Shown here: positions 41,065 to 50,620 of the stretch, piece after piece
Layout: every line of letters begins with the position of its first letter
Position numbering within the stretch: position 1 is the stretch's first letter
Assembly: GCA_963777515.1 (NCBI GenBank)
Contig: CAVZQU010000015.1
Span: 124,001 to 188,000 of the forward strand
Source: CAVSWT01 sp963777515
Lineage (GTDB): Bacteria > Bacteroidota > Ignavibacteria > Ignavibacteriales > Ignavibacteriaceae
DNA length: 64,000 bases
Reading direction: 5' to 3'
Program-made: the position numbers and the translations under genes
The notes under the pieces: generated by a model
The model's database searches: none
What the model was told of the DNA's origin: nothing
The model's input: the letters and a program-made list of their open reading frames with translations, nothing else

Positions 41065-42955
41065 ATGAAAAAACTTTTTTTGCCTCCGCTAAAATTTATA
41101 ATAGTTTTGTTATTTCCAGCAATGTTGTTTGCCCAATCAAATCTATTCATTCCAATTAACATACAAAAAGCCTATGAAAATGGAACTCGTTCTTTGGATG
41201 GAAAACCCGGGAAAAATTATTGGATAAACTCTGCCGATTATAATATTAAAGTCAGTGTTGATCCGCCAACGAGACTTGTTAAGGGAACTGAACATATTAT
41301 TTATTACAATAACAGTCCCGATACACTTAAAAAAATTGTTTTAAGATTATATCAAAATTTAAATACAATCGGTGCCCAGAGAGATTTTATATTAAATAAA
41401 GAGGATATAACTGATGGGATTACTATTGACCAAATAAAAATTAATAATAAAGATTTTAATTTGGATTCATCCTCTGATTTTCAAGTAACTATTCAAATTT
41501 TGAGATTAAAAAATTATTTAAATCCTAATAGCAAATTGAACTTTGACATTGATTGGCACTTTACTATCCCTGGAACGGGCAATGCAAGGATGGGAACGTA
41601 TGATTCAACCTCCTTTTTAATTGGGTATTGGTATCCACAAATTGCTGTTTATGATGATATAGACGGATGGGATGTTTATCCTTATAACGGATTGTATGAG
41701 TTTTATAATGACTTTAATAATTTCGATGTTGAAATAATAGTTCCAAATTCTTTTGCAGTTTGGTCAACAGGACAATTACAAAACAGTGAATCTATTTTTA
41801 CAAAAAAATATCTTGATAGATACAACGAAGCTCATCAATCCAATGAAATCATTCATATAATTGACAGTAATGATGTTAAAGAAGGTCATATTTTTAATTC
41901 GGCAACTGAAACAAATACCTGGCATTACATTGCTAAACATGTTCCCGACTTTTGTTTTGCTTTAAGTGACCATTATTTATGGGATGCAACAAGTTTAGTT
42001 GTAGACGATAAAACTGACAGAAGAGTTTATATTGCTGCTGCATATAAAAAGCAATCAAAAGATTTTTACGAAGTTGATAAGATTGCTAGAGATGCAATCA
42101 ATTATCTTTCTAGAGAATTACCCGGTGTTCCATTTCCGTTTCCTTCGCTAACTGTTTTTAATGGAGGTGGGGGAATGGAATATCCAATGATGGTAAATGA
42201 CGGTTCTTCTTCCAGCTTTGGCGGAGCTGCTCAGGTAACATCTCATGAAATTACACATAGCTATTTCCCGTTTTATATGGGAATAAATGAAAAAAAATAT
42301 GCATGGATGGATGAAGGCATGGCAGTGTTTCTTCCGCTTGGTTACCAGGAATCAGCTGATCCTAAATATGATCCAAGAGGAAGAAGATTTATTAATTATG
42401 AAAAAGCTATGGGCAATGAAACAGAGATGCCTATGATGATTCCATCTGTACTATTAGGTGTTTATCAAGATTATCGAAATGCTTCCTACAACAGATCAGC
42501 CTATGCTTATATTACTTTAGAAGACTTGTTGGGCAAAGCAAAGTTTAAAAAAGCATTGCATGAATATATGAATAGATGGAACGGTAAACATCCAATGCCT
42601 TACGATTTCTTTTTTACTTTTAATGATGCTGCGGGAGAGGATTTAAGCTGGTTTTGGAAGCCTTGGTTTTTCGATAGGGGAGTAGTTGATCTTAGGAATT
42701 AAATCAGCAAGCTACTCAAACGGTAATTTAAAAATTGTTATTGAGAATCTTGGGCAAATACCAGCTGGGGCGCCAATTAAAATTATTACAGCTAAAGATA
42801 CAATTTATGCAAGCGTATCTGCAGTGAGCTTGGAAGTCAGGTAAAAAAGAATATACCGTCAATAAAAAAGTTGATGCGCCGTATTAAAAATTATTCTTGG
42901 GAATGAAGATTATCCTGATATAAATAGAAAAAATAATGTGTTTGATTTTTCTTTT
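41065..42955 (+). CDS. M1-family metallopeptidase, exported; 3' end broken by several frame changes
   Basis: From ATG 41065, with AAAGGTG upstream (GTG 41053 is less likely), a signal peptide ends AMLFAQ. The gluzincin zinc site HEITH (His394, Glu395, His398) is followed by Glu417 in WMDEG, the M1 spacing. GGGGMEYP is the exopeptidase-loop equivalent. The intact frame stops at 42702, but homologous-looking sequence continues: removing one A near 42694 gives VVDLGIKSASYSNGN, a second change near 42836 gives WKSGKKEYTV, and a third near 42886 gives KIILGNEDYPDINRKNN. The end near 42955 is approximate. It is an extracellular or periplasmic aminopeptidase-like enzyme; whether the true gene has these breaks is unclear. 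Confidence 0.82.
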
Positions 42956-43072
42956 AAATTAAATGTGATATCAATTAAAAATGTTTTAAGATGTGATTGT
43001 GTCAACCCAACAATACCTTTATTATTAGTAATATTGAAGTGCAAATCGTATAATTATAATAAAGGAGATAGC

Positions 43073-43270
43073 ATGGATAGATTAGAAATAAAAGGTAATT
43101 GGAATGAGTTAAAAGGTAAACTAAAATCAAAATGGGGAGCATTAACTGATGATGACCTTTCATATTCAGAGGGTCAAGAAGATCAATTGGTAGGCCGTAT
43201 TCAAAAGAAAACCGGGCAAACTAGACAAGCAGTAATTGATTATATCAATAGTATAGGTGAATCTAAATAA
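43073..43270 (+). CDS. CsbD-family small stress protein
   Basis: A 65-residue hydrophilic protein. IKGNWNELKGKLKSKWG and the GRIQKKTGQTRQAV stretch are the CsbD/YjbJ signature. The AAAGGAG at 43061-43067 fixes the start at 43073; open frame upstream to 42938 is the tail of the broken peptidase gene, not part of this one. CsbD proteins are induced by general stress; their mechanism is unknown. Confidence 0.92.
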   Translation: MDRLEIKGNWNELKGKLKSKWGALTDDDLSYSEGQEDQLVGRIQKKTGQTRQAVIDYINSIGESK

Positions 43271-43296
43271 CCAAAATGAGGTTTAATTTTAAATAC

Positions 43297-43328
43297 AAAG
43301 GCATATCATTTATTGTGATATGCCTTTT
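43297..43328 (+). terminator. Rho-independent terminator of the csbD-like gene
   Basis: AAAGGCATATCA (43297-43308) pairs with TGATATGCCTTT (43316-43327), 7-base loop, T run. Confidence 0.9.
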
Positions 43329-43356
43329 ATTATATACATTAAGAAAAGGATTTTTT

Positions 43357-43611
43357 ATGCCTGGCAAAAAAATGAATAGAATAAAAAATAAGAAACAATA
43401 TGAAGAACTAAAGAAAACTGGAATGAGCAAAAAGAAAGCTGCACGTATTGCCAATTCACCAACAAAAAAAACAAGTAAAAAAGGCGGCAAAACATCCAAA
43501 TATGAAGAATGGACAAAAAGCGAACTTTATGAAAAAGCAAAGAAAATAGGAATTAAAGGCAGATCCAAAATGAATAAAGCCCAGCTTATTAATGCTTTGA
43601 GAAAAGGGTAA
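43357..43611 (+). CDS. Small lysine-rich protein with SAP/Rho-N-like C-terminus
   Basis: An 84-residue, very basic protein from ATG 43357, with AAAAGGA nine bases ahead. The N-terminal half (KNKKQYEELKKTGMSKKKAA RIANSP region) is of the type found in small plasmid-stabilisation-like or DUF7218 proteins; the C-terminal part, WTKSELYEKAKKIGIKGRSK then MNKAQLINALRKG, is a SAP or Rho-N-like helix-extended-helix usually tied to nucleic-acid binding. It probably binds DNA or RNA and, next to csbD, may be stress related. Confidence 0.75.
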   Translation: MPGKKMNRIKNKKQYEELKKTGMSKKKAARIANSPTKKTSKKGGKTSKYEEWTKSELYEKAKKIGIKGRSKMNKAQLINALRKG

Positions 43612-43618
43612 AAATCTT

Positions 43619-44113
43619 TTATCCATAATTGAGTTTTAAAACAAACTCAATTTCATCTTTTATTAGTAATCCATTGTTTGCTATTTCCGGAATTTCGGGT
43701 TTGATTTTTCTCGATTCAGCAACTGCATTGAGGAGTACTTTTACTAATTGAAACCCCAATTTTTGGTAAAAATAAATAGCTTTGATGTTATCATTAGTAG
43801 TTACAAGCCAAATTTTTTTACAGCTCAAATCTTTTGCTTGCTTTATAACCAATTCAACAAGCTTTGTCCCAACTCCTTTATTTTCTTTAATGCTATTAAG
43901 TGAAACAATTTCGCAAATTTTATTTTTAATTTGATATGTAATTAGTCCAATCTTTTCTTTTGTGATTTCGGCAATGAAACCATTAAGCTCTGAGGGGATA
44001 TAAATTGTTTTGTGAACTACAACTTGCTTTGATCCCCAATGAGCTTTGATGAATTTGTCAATCCATTTTTTATCAAATTCGTTTTTTTCTCTATAATTAA
44101 TTTTATTAATCAT
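43619..44113 (-). CDS. GNAT-family N-acetyltransferase
   Basis: A 164-residue protein. The acetyl-CoA-binding segment reads VSLNSIKENKGVGTKLVELV (Q/R-x-x-G-x-G/A variant), then NDNIKAIYFYQKLGFQ, the usual end of the fold. The first 25 residues are charged and the C-terminal part, IPEIANNGLLIKDEIEF, is seen in relatives of this subgroup. The acceptor is unknown. It lies seven bases downstream of the carboxypeptidase gene on the same strand. Confidence 0.85.
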   Translation of the reverse strand: MINKINYREKNEFDKKWIDKFIKAHWGSKQVVVHKTIYIPSELNGFIAEITKEKIGLITYQIKNKICEIVSLNSIKENKGVGTKLVELVIKQAKDLSCKKIWLVTTNDNIKAIYFYQKLGFQLVKVLLNAVAESRKIKPEIPEIANNGLLIKDEIEFVLKLNYG

Positions 44114-44120
44114 TCAAATA

Positions 44121-45962
44121 TTATTTCAACAAATTCATTTTTTTTGTAAAGACCAAATCATTAGCTTGAAGTTGATAAAAATATATTCCGCTTGCTAAAT
44201 TGTAATTATTTGTATTAAAAATGATTTCATGAATACCAGCGCTATATTCATCATCTGCCAATATTGCTACCTGTTCGCCAAGTGAATTAAAAATTGTCAA
44301 TTTAACTTTCGCAGAATTCTTTAATTGAAATCTTATTGTGGTTGAAGGATTAAATGGATTAGGATAATTTTGATACAACTCAAAATTGTCAGGATGAACA
44401 GCATCAGCAACAACAGAAGTAACCGGTTCTCTGTAAATAATTCTAAAAGCATCCGCTGCTACTTTTCCGGTAACATTGTCATCCATTTTAATTGTTATTT
44501 TTCCATCTTGATTTAATACAGCTTGTGATAAAAAATTCCATTCTCCGCCGTTTATTTGATGAGTTTTAACTACTTCTTCATCTACACTGGCAGAAATTTT
44601 AAATTTTGTGTCATAAGCAAAATTTGCACTTGAAGGCCACCAGCCCCAAACATCATATTTTCCTGGACTAAGCTGTTCGGTTTGATAAGTTATTGAATTA
44701 CTTCCTCCTCCTCCTTCAGCAGTTACATAATCATCCCCAAAATAAAGTAAGCCGGATTTTTCAGTAGTCCAATTGCCTGTTAGTTGTGCGTCTTTATTAT
44801 CGAGAATAATATATTTAGGAGTTGAAAGCTGTAAATATTCGGCTATGGAATATACAGTCCTTCTGCCAAGATTCATTAAGTTTTCATTTGTTACCCACTC
44901 GCCGTCAGAATATTGGTCGTAAGGTGTTTCATAAGTTAATGCCATAACCGTATCTCCATAGTTATTCCAAAGCCAGCCTTCAGGAAAATAAGGCTGCAAA
45001 TTAGAAAAACTGTAATCATTCATTACGAAGTAGGGAATATCCGAAACATTAATATTTGCAAATTGATTTTCTCTCGTAAAAAATTCATCCGAAGTTGAAC
45101 CTGCATAATGAATCCAAAAAGTACAGGACTGGGAAGCCTGGGAATGAAGATTAAGAAAAACCTTAATTACTTTTTCTGAATTTATTTCTGTCATTCTTTG
45201 CTTTAACAGAGAGATTTCTTTTGTAGTTTGGGAAGGATCATAGTCCCAATCCCGTTCAAGATCAATCCCGGCATAATTAGTTCTTGATCTTCCGTAATAA
45301 ACTCCGTCCGGGTTATCAAAAGGGATAAGATGAAAAATAATTTTCTTCCTATAATAATCAATTACTTCATCGTCTTTAAGCAAAGTTTGAACAATTCCAT
45401 CGAAATGAAATGAACTTGGAGTTTCACCCGGATGAGTTCTGGCGTGAATCCAAACAGCGTATTTTAAGCTGTCGGGGACAGAAAAATCAGTTAAAATAAT
45501 TTCCTGCATTGGAAGATTGTGAGGAGTAAAACCAAGCGTATCAACTTTTACGTACGGGCTTTGTTTCCAATCAGCAATTCTTTCCATCAAGTATGTAAAA
45601 GTATATGGATTATAATAAGCAACGAATACAGTATCTTCTTCAAATGTTTTTTGGAAGACATTTTTAGCTGGGCTTTCTTCAGCGCTAAAGCGGATAAAAT
45701 TCCTATTATCATAAGAATAGACAGCACGTTTTACATCGCTGTTAGTAACAGTAACTTTTATAAATCTATCTTTTACACCGGTAATTCTAAAATAAAACCA
45801 GCGCCCTCCAATGTCTTCTCTTGTTTTAGCTGTATAATTAACTGAATCTGTTGTGGATACGCTGAGTAAATTTCCGCTTTCAAATGCAGAAAAGAATTTA
45901 ACTTGAGCGAAATTTAGTGTTGAGATAAATGTTATGAGCAGTAAAAGTTTTTTCATATGCAA
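44121..45962 (-). CDS. Secreted M14 zinc carboxypeptidase with golvesin-like domain and type IX sorting domain
   Basis: A 613-residue exported protein with a signal peptide ending LNFAQ. Domain order: an N-terminal beta domain (20-150), an M14 carboxypeptidase domain (about 150-390; zinc ligands in HARTHPGE and NLHSQ, substrate Arg in GRSRTNYAG, catalytic Glu in YETPYDQ), a golvesin/Xly-CBD-like domain (about 395-520; YIILDNKDA, GKYDVWGWWP), and a type-A C-terminal sorting domain (about 530-613; YQNYPNPFNPSTTIRF, LASGIYFYQL, final KKMNLLK). The last domain directs it through the SprA translocon encoded at 21.7-28.7 kb. It likely degrades peptides or cell-wall material outside the cell. Confidence 0.93.
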   Translation of the reverse strand: MHMKKLLLLITFISTLNFAQVKFFSAFESGNLLSVSTTDSVNYTAKTREDIGGRWFYFRITGVKDRFIKVTVTNSDVKRAVYSYDNRNFIRFSAEESPAKNVFQKTFEEDTVFVAYYNPYTFTYLMERIADWKQSPYVKVDTLGFTPHNLPMQEIILTDFSVPDSLKYAVWIHARTHPGETPSSFHFDGIVQTLLKDDEVIDYYRKKIIFHLIPFDNPDGVYYGRSRTNYAGIDLERDWDYDPSQTTKEISLLKQRMTEINSEKVIKVFLNLHSQASQSCTFWIHYAGSTSDEFFTRENQFANINVSDIPYFVMNDYSFSNLQPYFPEGWLWNNYGDTVMALTYETPYDQYSDGEWVTNENLMNLGRRTVYSIAEYLQLSTPKYIILDNKDAQLTGNWTTEKSGLLYFGDDYVTAEGGGGSNSITYQTEQLSPGKYDVWGWWPSSANFAYDTKFKISASVDEEVVKTHQINGGEWNFLSQAVLNQDGKITIKMDDNVTGKVAADAFRIIYREPVTSVVADAVHPDNFELYQNYPNPFNPSTTIRFQLKNSAKVKLTIFNSLGEQVAILADDEYSAGIHEIIFNTNNYNLASGIYFYQLQANDLVFTKKMNLLK

Positions 45963-45971
45963 TAATTGAGA

Positions 45972-46370
45972 TTATTTGAGATTAAAATACGCTTTAATTT
46001 TTTCCTTTAATTTATCATCTGTTAAAACATATTTGAGAATTATAGGTTTGTTTTTCCCATTAGTAAGTATTGTTCCAAAGTTAATAGAATCACGGTTAAT
46101 TGTTATACTTGAATCGCTGTCAAATTTTATAGTAATATTTCTGGCAGCTAAGTATTCTAATTTAATATTATTTTGTTTTAGATATTGGACAATTCTGTTT
46201 GTGTAATAATAAAAATCATCAATTGCGTCTAAATAATTTTCATTTAAAGTATCCAGTTCAGCAGTTGAAGGGCCGAAGAAATAAACTGCATTTCCATCTT
46301 TAATTGTGTCAATTTGTGCTAATGATTGGGTATTAATAAATAATACAAATATAGAAACAATTATTTTCAT
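45972..46370 (-). CDS. Small exported protein of unknown function
   Basis: A 132-residue protein with a signal peptide ending NTQSLAQ and a short mature part containing AVYFFGPSTAELDTL and a hydrophobic-polar alternating region. I recognise no family. It precedes the carboxypeptidase gene by nine bases on the same strand, so it is probably co-transcribed, and might be a periplasmic partner. Confidence 0.65.
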   Translation of the reverse strand: MKIIVSIFVLFINTQSLAQIDTIKDGNAVYFFGPSTAELDTLNENYLDAIDDFYYYTNRIVQYLKQNNIKLEYLAARNITIKFDSDSSITINRDSINFGTILTNGKNKPIILKYVLTDDKLKEKIKAYFNLK

Positions 46371-46504
46371 AATAATTTCCTAAATGAATTGGTTTGAATA
46401 CTCCGCCTTCTATTTGTGGGAAAGTTGTTATTAATATAATTTGTAAATATTAAATAAATATAATGAGTTATCTAAAATTAAATATAAATATCACCAAATT
46501 TAAC

Positions 46505-47257
46505 TTACACATCTCCCCAATAAACTTCTGTTTTATAATTAAATCTAACCATATTATTTGCAGAATATTTTTCAAAAGCCTTGAATAAGACTTTTTCTAA
46601 TTGTATATAATTATCTGTCCCTTCCAATGGGGCGTAGGAACTGGATAATAATCTTCCAATAACTCCTTCAAAATTAAATTCCTGGAAATTATCAAATTCT
46701 ACTTTTGTGAAATCTGAAGAGAAGCATTTCATAAAATCATTATCGTTTAAGTTTTGATGATTCACTTTATTGTAATCTGTGGAATAAGTTTTTAAAGCGT
46801 CTTCATAAACCTTTAAAAATTCTGTGTTATTTATCCGGCTATTCCATATAAGTATTAATTTCCCATCCGGCTTTAGAATCCTATTAAATTCAAGTTTTGC
46901 TTTTGGGATATTAAACCAATGAAATGCCTGTGCGGAAGTAATAAAATCGATTGAGTTGTTTTCTAAAGTTGTATTCTCTGCTGTGCCATGAATTGAAAAA
47001 CAATTAGAAAAATTGCCCAGTATTCCAAGTGCAGCAGTTCGCATTTCATTATTCGGTTCAACAGCATATATGGTTTTTACTTTGTCAATTAATAACTTTG
47101 TAAAAATTCCTGTTCCGGAACCAATATCTGCAACCGTTGAATTTTTATTAAATCCAACAACTTCAAACAAGTAATCTATTAATTCTTTGGGGTAAGAAGG
47201 CCTGTACTTAATGTAATTTTCAACTCTGTCAGAAAAGCGTCTGGTTGTGTCTTTCAT
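46505..47257 (-). CDS. Class I SAM-dependent methyltransferase
   Basis: A 250-residue protein. Motif I is VADIGSGTGIFTKLL, motif post-I AVEPNNEM, then DFITSAQAFHWFN and LKPDGKLILIWN, typical of the methyltransferase-11/25 family that includes yeast Crg1- and Tmt1-like enzymes. Substrate unknown. It begins 247 bases from the divergent phnD-like gene and may be independent of the genes after it, as 134 bases lie between. Confidence 0.88.
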   Translation of the reverse strand: MKDTTRRFSDRVENYIKYRPSYPKELIDYLFEVVGFNKNSTVADIGSGTGIFTKLLIDKVKTIYAVEPNNEMRTAALGILGNFSNCFSIHGTAENTTLENNSIDFITSAQAFHWFNIPKAKLEFNRILKPDGKLILIWNSRINNTEFLKVYEDALKTYSTDYNKVNHQNLNDNDFMKCFSSDFTKVEFDNFQEFNFEGVIGRLLSSSYAPLEGTDNYIQLEKVLFKAFEKYSANNMVRFNYKTEVYWGDV

Positions 47258-47504
47258 TTTCTACTTAATATTCATATAAAAGTCTTAGTTTGTAGAAAGC
47301 TAATATCATTCTCTCAAAAAAATATACCTTTTTTAGTATTAAAAATCTAAAAATATTTCACATTAAAAAAAATATTTATTTCTAAATAATTGCCTAAAAA
47401 CTGCAATATCTGTTTAATTTGAAAAACAATAATTTTTTAACATGAAATTATTTGTGTGCAAACCAACTTATTCACATATTTGAAAATTCAAAATTTTATT
47501 TGTT

Positions 47505-48437
47505 ATGAAGATTCTTAAATTTTTTTTGTTCACATCACCCCTGCTTTTTTTTGTAATTGTTGCTTCTATCAGAGATTTGAATGAAGGAAAGCTTGGAACC
47601 CGTTCCAATCCAATTAAAATATATTTTACTCCTTCAGTCGATGCCAAAAGAATAACAACCAATGCCCGTGATTTGATTAACTTTCTTGAAGAAAAAACAG
47701 GCTACTATTTTGTTTCTGCGGTACCAGCAAGCTTTGTCGCTGTTGTGGAAGCATTCGGAACTAAAAAAGCCGATATTGCCGGTCTTAATACTTTTTCTTA
47801 TTTAATGGCAAATGCTAAGTATGGTGTAGAAGCGAAATTAAGAATTGTTCGTAATGGAGGAGAGACTTCATATCGCGGCCAATTTATTACACGGATTGAT
47901 TCAGGAATAGACAGCTTAAAAGATATTGAAGGAAGAAGTATGGCTTATGTTGATCCTTCTTCAACTTCCGGCTACATTCTCCCTAAAGCTAAATTGGATG
48001 CAATGGGAATTCGTCCCAGTGAAACAGTTTTTGCAATGCGTCATGATAACGTTGTAACTATGGTGTATCAGGGCCAGGCTGCCGCCGGTGCAACATATTA
48101 TTCACCTCCTGATTCGGCTACCGGTGAAATTTTAGATGCAAGAATGCGGGTTGAAAAACAATTTCCTGATGTTGAAAAGAAAGTGAAAATAATCGGCTTC
48201 ACAGAACCGATTCCAAATGATCCATGGGTGTTTAGAAAAGATTTGCCGGAAGAAATGAAAAACAAAGTTATTAAAGCATTGATGGATTATGTTAAAACTC
48301 CCGCGGGAAAGAAAGCTATGTTTGATATTTATGATATAGTTGGTTTGATACCAACAAAAGACAGCGATTATGATCCACTTCGAAAATTATTAGAAAAACA
48401 GCATATTTCATTTGAAGATCTGGTAAAAAAGAAATGA
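47505..48437 (+). CDS. phnD: PhnD-type phosphate/phosphite/phosphonate-binding protein
   Basis: A 310-residue substrate-binding protein with an N-terminal hydrophobic signal or anchor (about 5-21). KIYFTPSVDAKRI, FVAVVEAFGTKKADIAGLNTF and YVDPSSTSGYILPKA are the PhnD/PtxB family signature. Binding proteins of this family take phosphonates, phosphite, hypophosphite or phosphate; no C-P lyase or phosphite dehydrogenase gene is present here, so the ligand is open. The stop overlaps phnC by four bases. Confidence 0.88.
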   Translation: MKILKFFLFTSPLLFFVIVASIRDLNEGKLGTRSNPIKIYFTPSVDAKRITTNARDLINFLEEKTGYYFVSAVPASFVAVVEAFGTKKADIAGLNTFSYLMANAKYGVEAKLRIVRNGGETSYRGQFITRIDSGIDSLKDIEGRSMAYVDPSSTSGYILPKAKLDAMGIRPSETVFAMRHDNVVTMVYQGQAAAGATYYSPPDSATGEILDARMRVEKQFPDVEKKVKIIGFTEPIPNDPWVFRKDLPEEMKNKVIKALMDYVKTPAGKKAMFDIYDIVGLIPTKDSDYDPLRKLLEKQHISFEDLVKKK

Positions 48438-49195
48438 TTTTAAAAGTAGACAACCTTCACAAAATTTATCCAAATGGAACTCATGCATTAAAAGGCGTAA
48501 GCTTTGAAGTTAATGCCGGAGAGTTTTTAGTCATCATTGGATTATCCGGTTCAGGCAAATCAACTTTGCTGAGATGCATTAATAGGTTGATAGAGCCAAC
48601 TTCCGGTACGGTAGAATTTTTAGGGAAAAACATTACCCACATTAAAGGTGAAGAATTAAGAAAAATAAAATGTCAAATCGGAATGGTGTTCCAGCAATTC
48701 AATTTAATTAAAAGAAGATCAGTTTTAACAAATGTAATAACAGGCAAACTTGGATCATTGGGGACATTCAATTCTATGATTGAAAAATTTTCTAAAGAAA
48801 CAATTGACGAGGCTTATAAAAGCTTAGAGACGGTAGGGATTTCAGAGAAAGCAAATATTCGTGCTGATTCATTAAGCGGGGGCCAGCAGCAGCGGGTGGC
48901 AATTGCCAGGAGCTTAATGCAGAAGCCAAAGCTGCTGTTAGCAGATGAACCGGTGGCATCATTGGATCCCGCAACATCAAATTCGATTATGCAGTATTTT
49001 GAAAAAATTAATAAAGAGCTTGGAACCACAGTTATTTGCAATCTTCACTTTTTAAGTCTGGTAAGAAGATATGCTTCTCGCGTTATAGCACTAAAGGCTG
49101 GTGAGATTGTTTACCAGGGACTGCCTAAAGATATTGATGAAAACTGGTTTCATACTATTTACGGAGAAGAAGCTGAGGAGGTAGAAATCAGATGA
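48434..49195 (+). CDS. phnC: Phosphonate-type ABC transporter ATPase PhnC
   Basis: A 253-residue ABC ATPase: Walker A GLSGSGKSTLLRCINRL, signature LSGGQQQRVAIARSLMQ, Walker B LLLADEPVASLD and H-loop CNLHFL. The Q-loop FQQFNLIKR is typical of PhnC. It overlaps phnD and phnE by four bases each. Confidence 0.92.
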   Translation: MILKVDNLHKIYPNGTHALKGVSFEVNAGEFLVIIGLSGSGKSTLLRCINRLIEPTSGTVEFLGKNITHIKGEELRKIKCQIGMVFQQFNLIKRRSVLTNVITGKLGSLGTFNSMIEKFSKETIDEAYKSLETVGISEKANIRADSLSGGQQQRVAIARSLMQKPKLLLADEPVASLDPATSNSIMQYFEKINKELGTTVICNLHFLSLVRRYASRVIALKAGEIVYQGLPKDIDENWFHTIYGEEAEEVEIR

Positions 49196-50271
49196 CGGTT
49201 AAACCCCCTGAAATTGAATTAACTCCTCATCAAATTATTGCGCAAAATAAAAAGCGCGAAGAAAAATTTAATCTACTTAAATCTGCTTTGCTTGATATCT
49301 TTTTTGTATTTTATTCTTTGATTGTACTTGAAAGAGCTATCTATTATAAATTCATTATGGAGATGAGAGAACTTCCATTCTCCTGGCATGAAATAGGAAT
49401 TATATATGTCATCAGTGTTGTAATTGGAGTGCTATGGACATTATCGAGAACCTCGCTTTCATGTAAACTTTTTGGTGTCGCAAAAGATAATAAAGTTACT
49501 AAATGGACAGTTGAAATTTTCGGATGGTTTCTTTTTAATATTACTTTTATTGCCGGATGGATTGTTACAAAAATTTCTATTGTGGGTTTGTTCAGCAGTG
49601 AAGGAATGCAGGGTGCAGAAAGAATTTTCGGTGCAATGTTTCAGCCAAACATGGGAATTTTTGATGATGCTCTATTTGCTATGATTGAAACCATTTATAT
49701 TGCTTTGCTTGCAACTCTTATTTCAATTCCAATTACACTGTTTCTTAGTTTCTTTGCTGCAAGAAATTTAATGAAGACAAATAAATTGACATTTGCAATT
49801 TACTACGTAATTAGAATATTATTAAATTTTATTCGTTCAATAGAACCTTTAATCTGGGCAATTATTTTCTCGGTTTGGGTTGGTATCGGCCCTTTTGCGG
49901 GTATGATTGCATTGCTGGTTCATACCATTGCTTCAAATGCAAAACTCTATTCCGAGGCGATTGAAAGTATAGAAGAAGGTCCGGTTGAAGCTATTACCGC
50001 AACCGGAGCAAATAAGTTTCAGGTAGTCTGGTATGCAGTTGTTCCTCAAATTGTATTACCTTTCCTTTCTTTCACAATTTACCGCTGGGATATAAATGTT
50101 AGAATGGCAACTATAATTGGTCTTGTTGGCGGCGGCGGAATTGGCACATTACTTATGCAATATCAAGGCCTTGCCCGATGGCACGAAGTAGGCCTCATCG
50201 TCTTAATGATTGCTATTGTAGTTTGGATTATGGATTATATTAGCGCCAAAATTAGAGAAGCGATTTATTAA
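49192..50271 (+). CDS. phnE: Phosphonate-type ABC transporter permease PhnE
   Basis: A 359-residue permease with six or more membrane spans. The cytoplasmic EAA loop reads EGPVEAITATGANKFQVVWYAVVPQ, followed by VRMATIIGLVGGGGIGTLL, a highly conserved end of PhnE. The N-terminal ~90 residues before the core are longer than in many homologues. It completes the phnDCE operon. Confidence 0.9.
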   Translation: MTVKPPEIELTPHQIIAQNKKREEKFNLLKSALLDIFFVFYSLIVLERAIYYKFIMEMRELPFSWHEIGIIYVISVVIGVLWTLSRTSLSCKLFGVAKDNKVTKWTVEIFGWFLFNITFIAGWIVTKISIVGLFSSEGMQGAERIFGAMFQPNMGIFDDALFAMIETIYIALLATLISIPITLFLSFFAARNLMKTNKLTFAIYYVIRILLNFIRSIEPLIWAIIFSVWVGIGPFAGMIALLVHTIASNAKLYSEAIESIEEGPVEAITATGANKFQVVWYAVVPQIVLPFLSFTIYRWDINVRMATIIGLVGGGGIGTLLMQYQGLARWHEVGLIVLMIAIVVWIMDYISAKIREAIY

Positions 50272-50620
50272 GCTTGGATTTATTTATTTTCTTGTTCATA
50301 ATGCTTTAAACTTTCTTCGGCGTTGTGTTAGCCTATCATTCAAATTCATTCTATGAATCTCTTTCATTAAATATTTATTAATTATTCTTTTAAAATTAGA
50401 TTGGCTTGTTTCATTTAAAACTGTCACAATAACTAGTAGAAATTATTATCCCCACTTGTTGTTCTACAGACCATTAAAAACCATACAGAAACTCATTCCT
50501 TAACAATTTGTTAATATTTCCTTAACGCTGGCTTAACATGGAAGTGCAAAGTTTACAATAAGTTAGCTACGTCATTTTTAATTAACTATTTAAATAATAA
50601 TTTTTAGAGATTAAAGTAAT
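50272..50620. other. Regulatory region before the porin-pst operon
   Basis: This 349-base AT-rich stretch has no gene. Its downstream part holds the direct-repeat array at 50499-50542 and a -10-like element; I see no terminator for phnE. Confidence 0.5.
50499..50559 (+). promoter_or_regulatory. PHO-box-like array of four 11-bp repeats with -10 element
   Basis: Four hexamers start exactly 11 bases apart: CTTAAC at 50499, GTTAAT at 50510, CTTAAC at 50521 and CTTAAC at 50532. Direct repeats with an 11-bp period are the structure bound by PhoB/PhoP-type regulators, and TTAAC-like cores are known in Bacillus and cyanobacteria. A TACAAT at 50554-50559 is suitably placed as -10, with the last repeat in place of the -35. 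The first gene, a porin, starts at 50621, leaving a leader of about 55 bases. Induction under phosphate limitation is the natural inference. Confidence 0.7.

Noticed and set aside
42938..43072. Upstream extension of the CsbD gene
   Set aside because: A strong AAAGGAG sets the start at 43073, and the upstream residues belong to the broken peptidase tail.
47413..47441. TTTAAT and TTTAAC before phnD as a PHO box
   Set aside because: They are 23 bases apart, not a multiple of 11, and no further repeats are seen.
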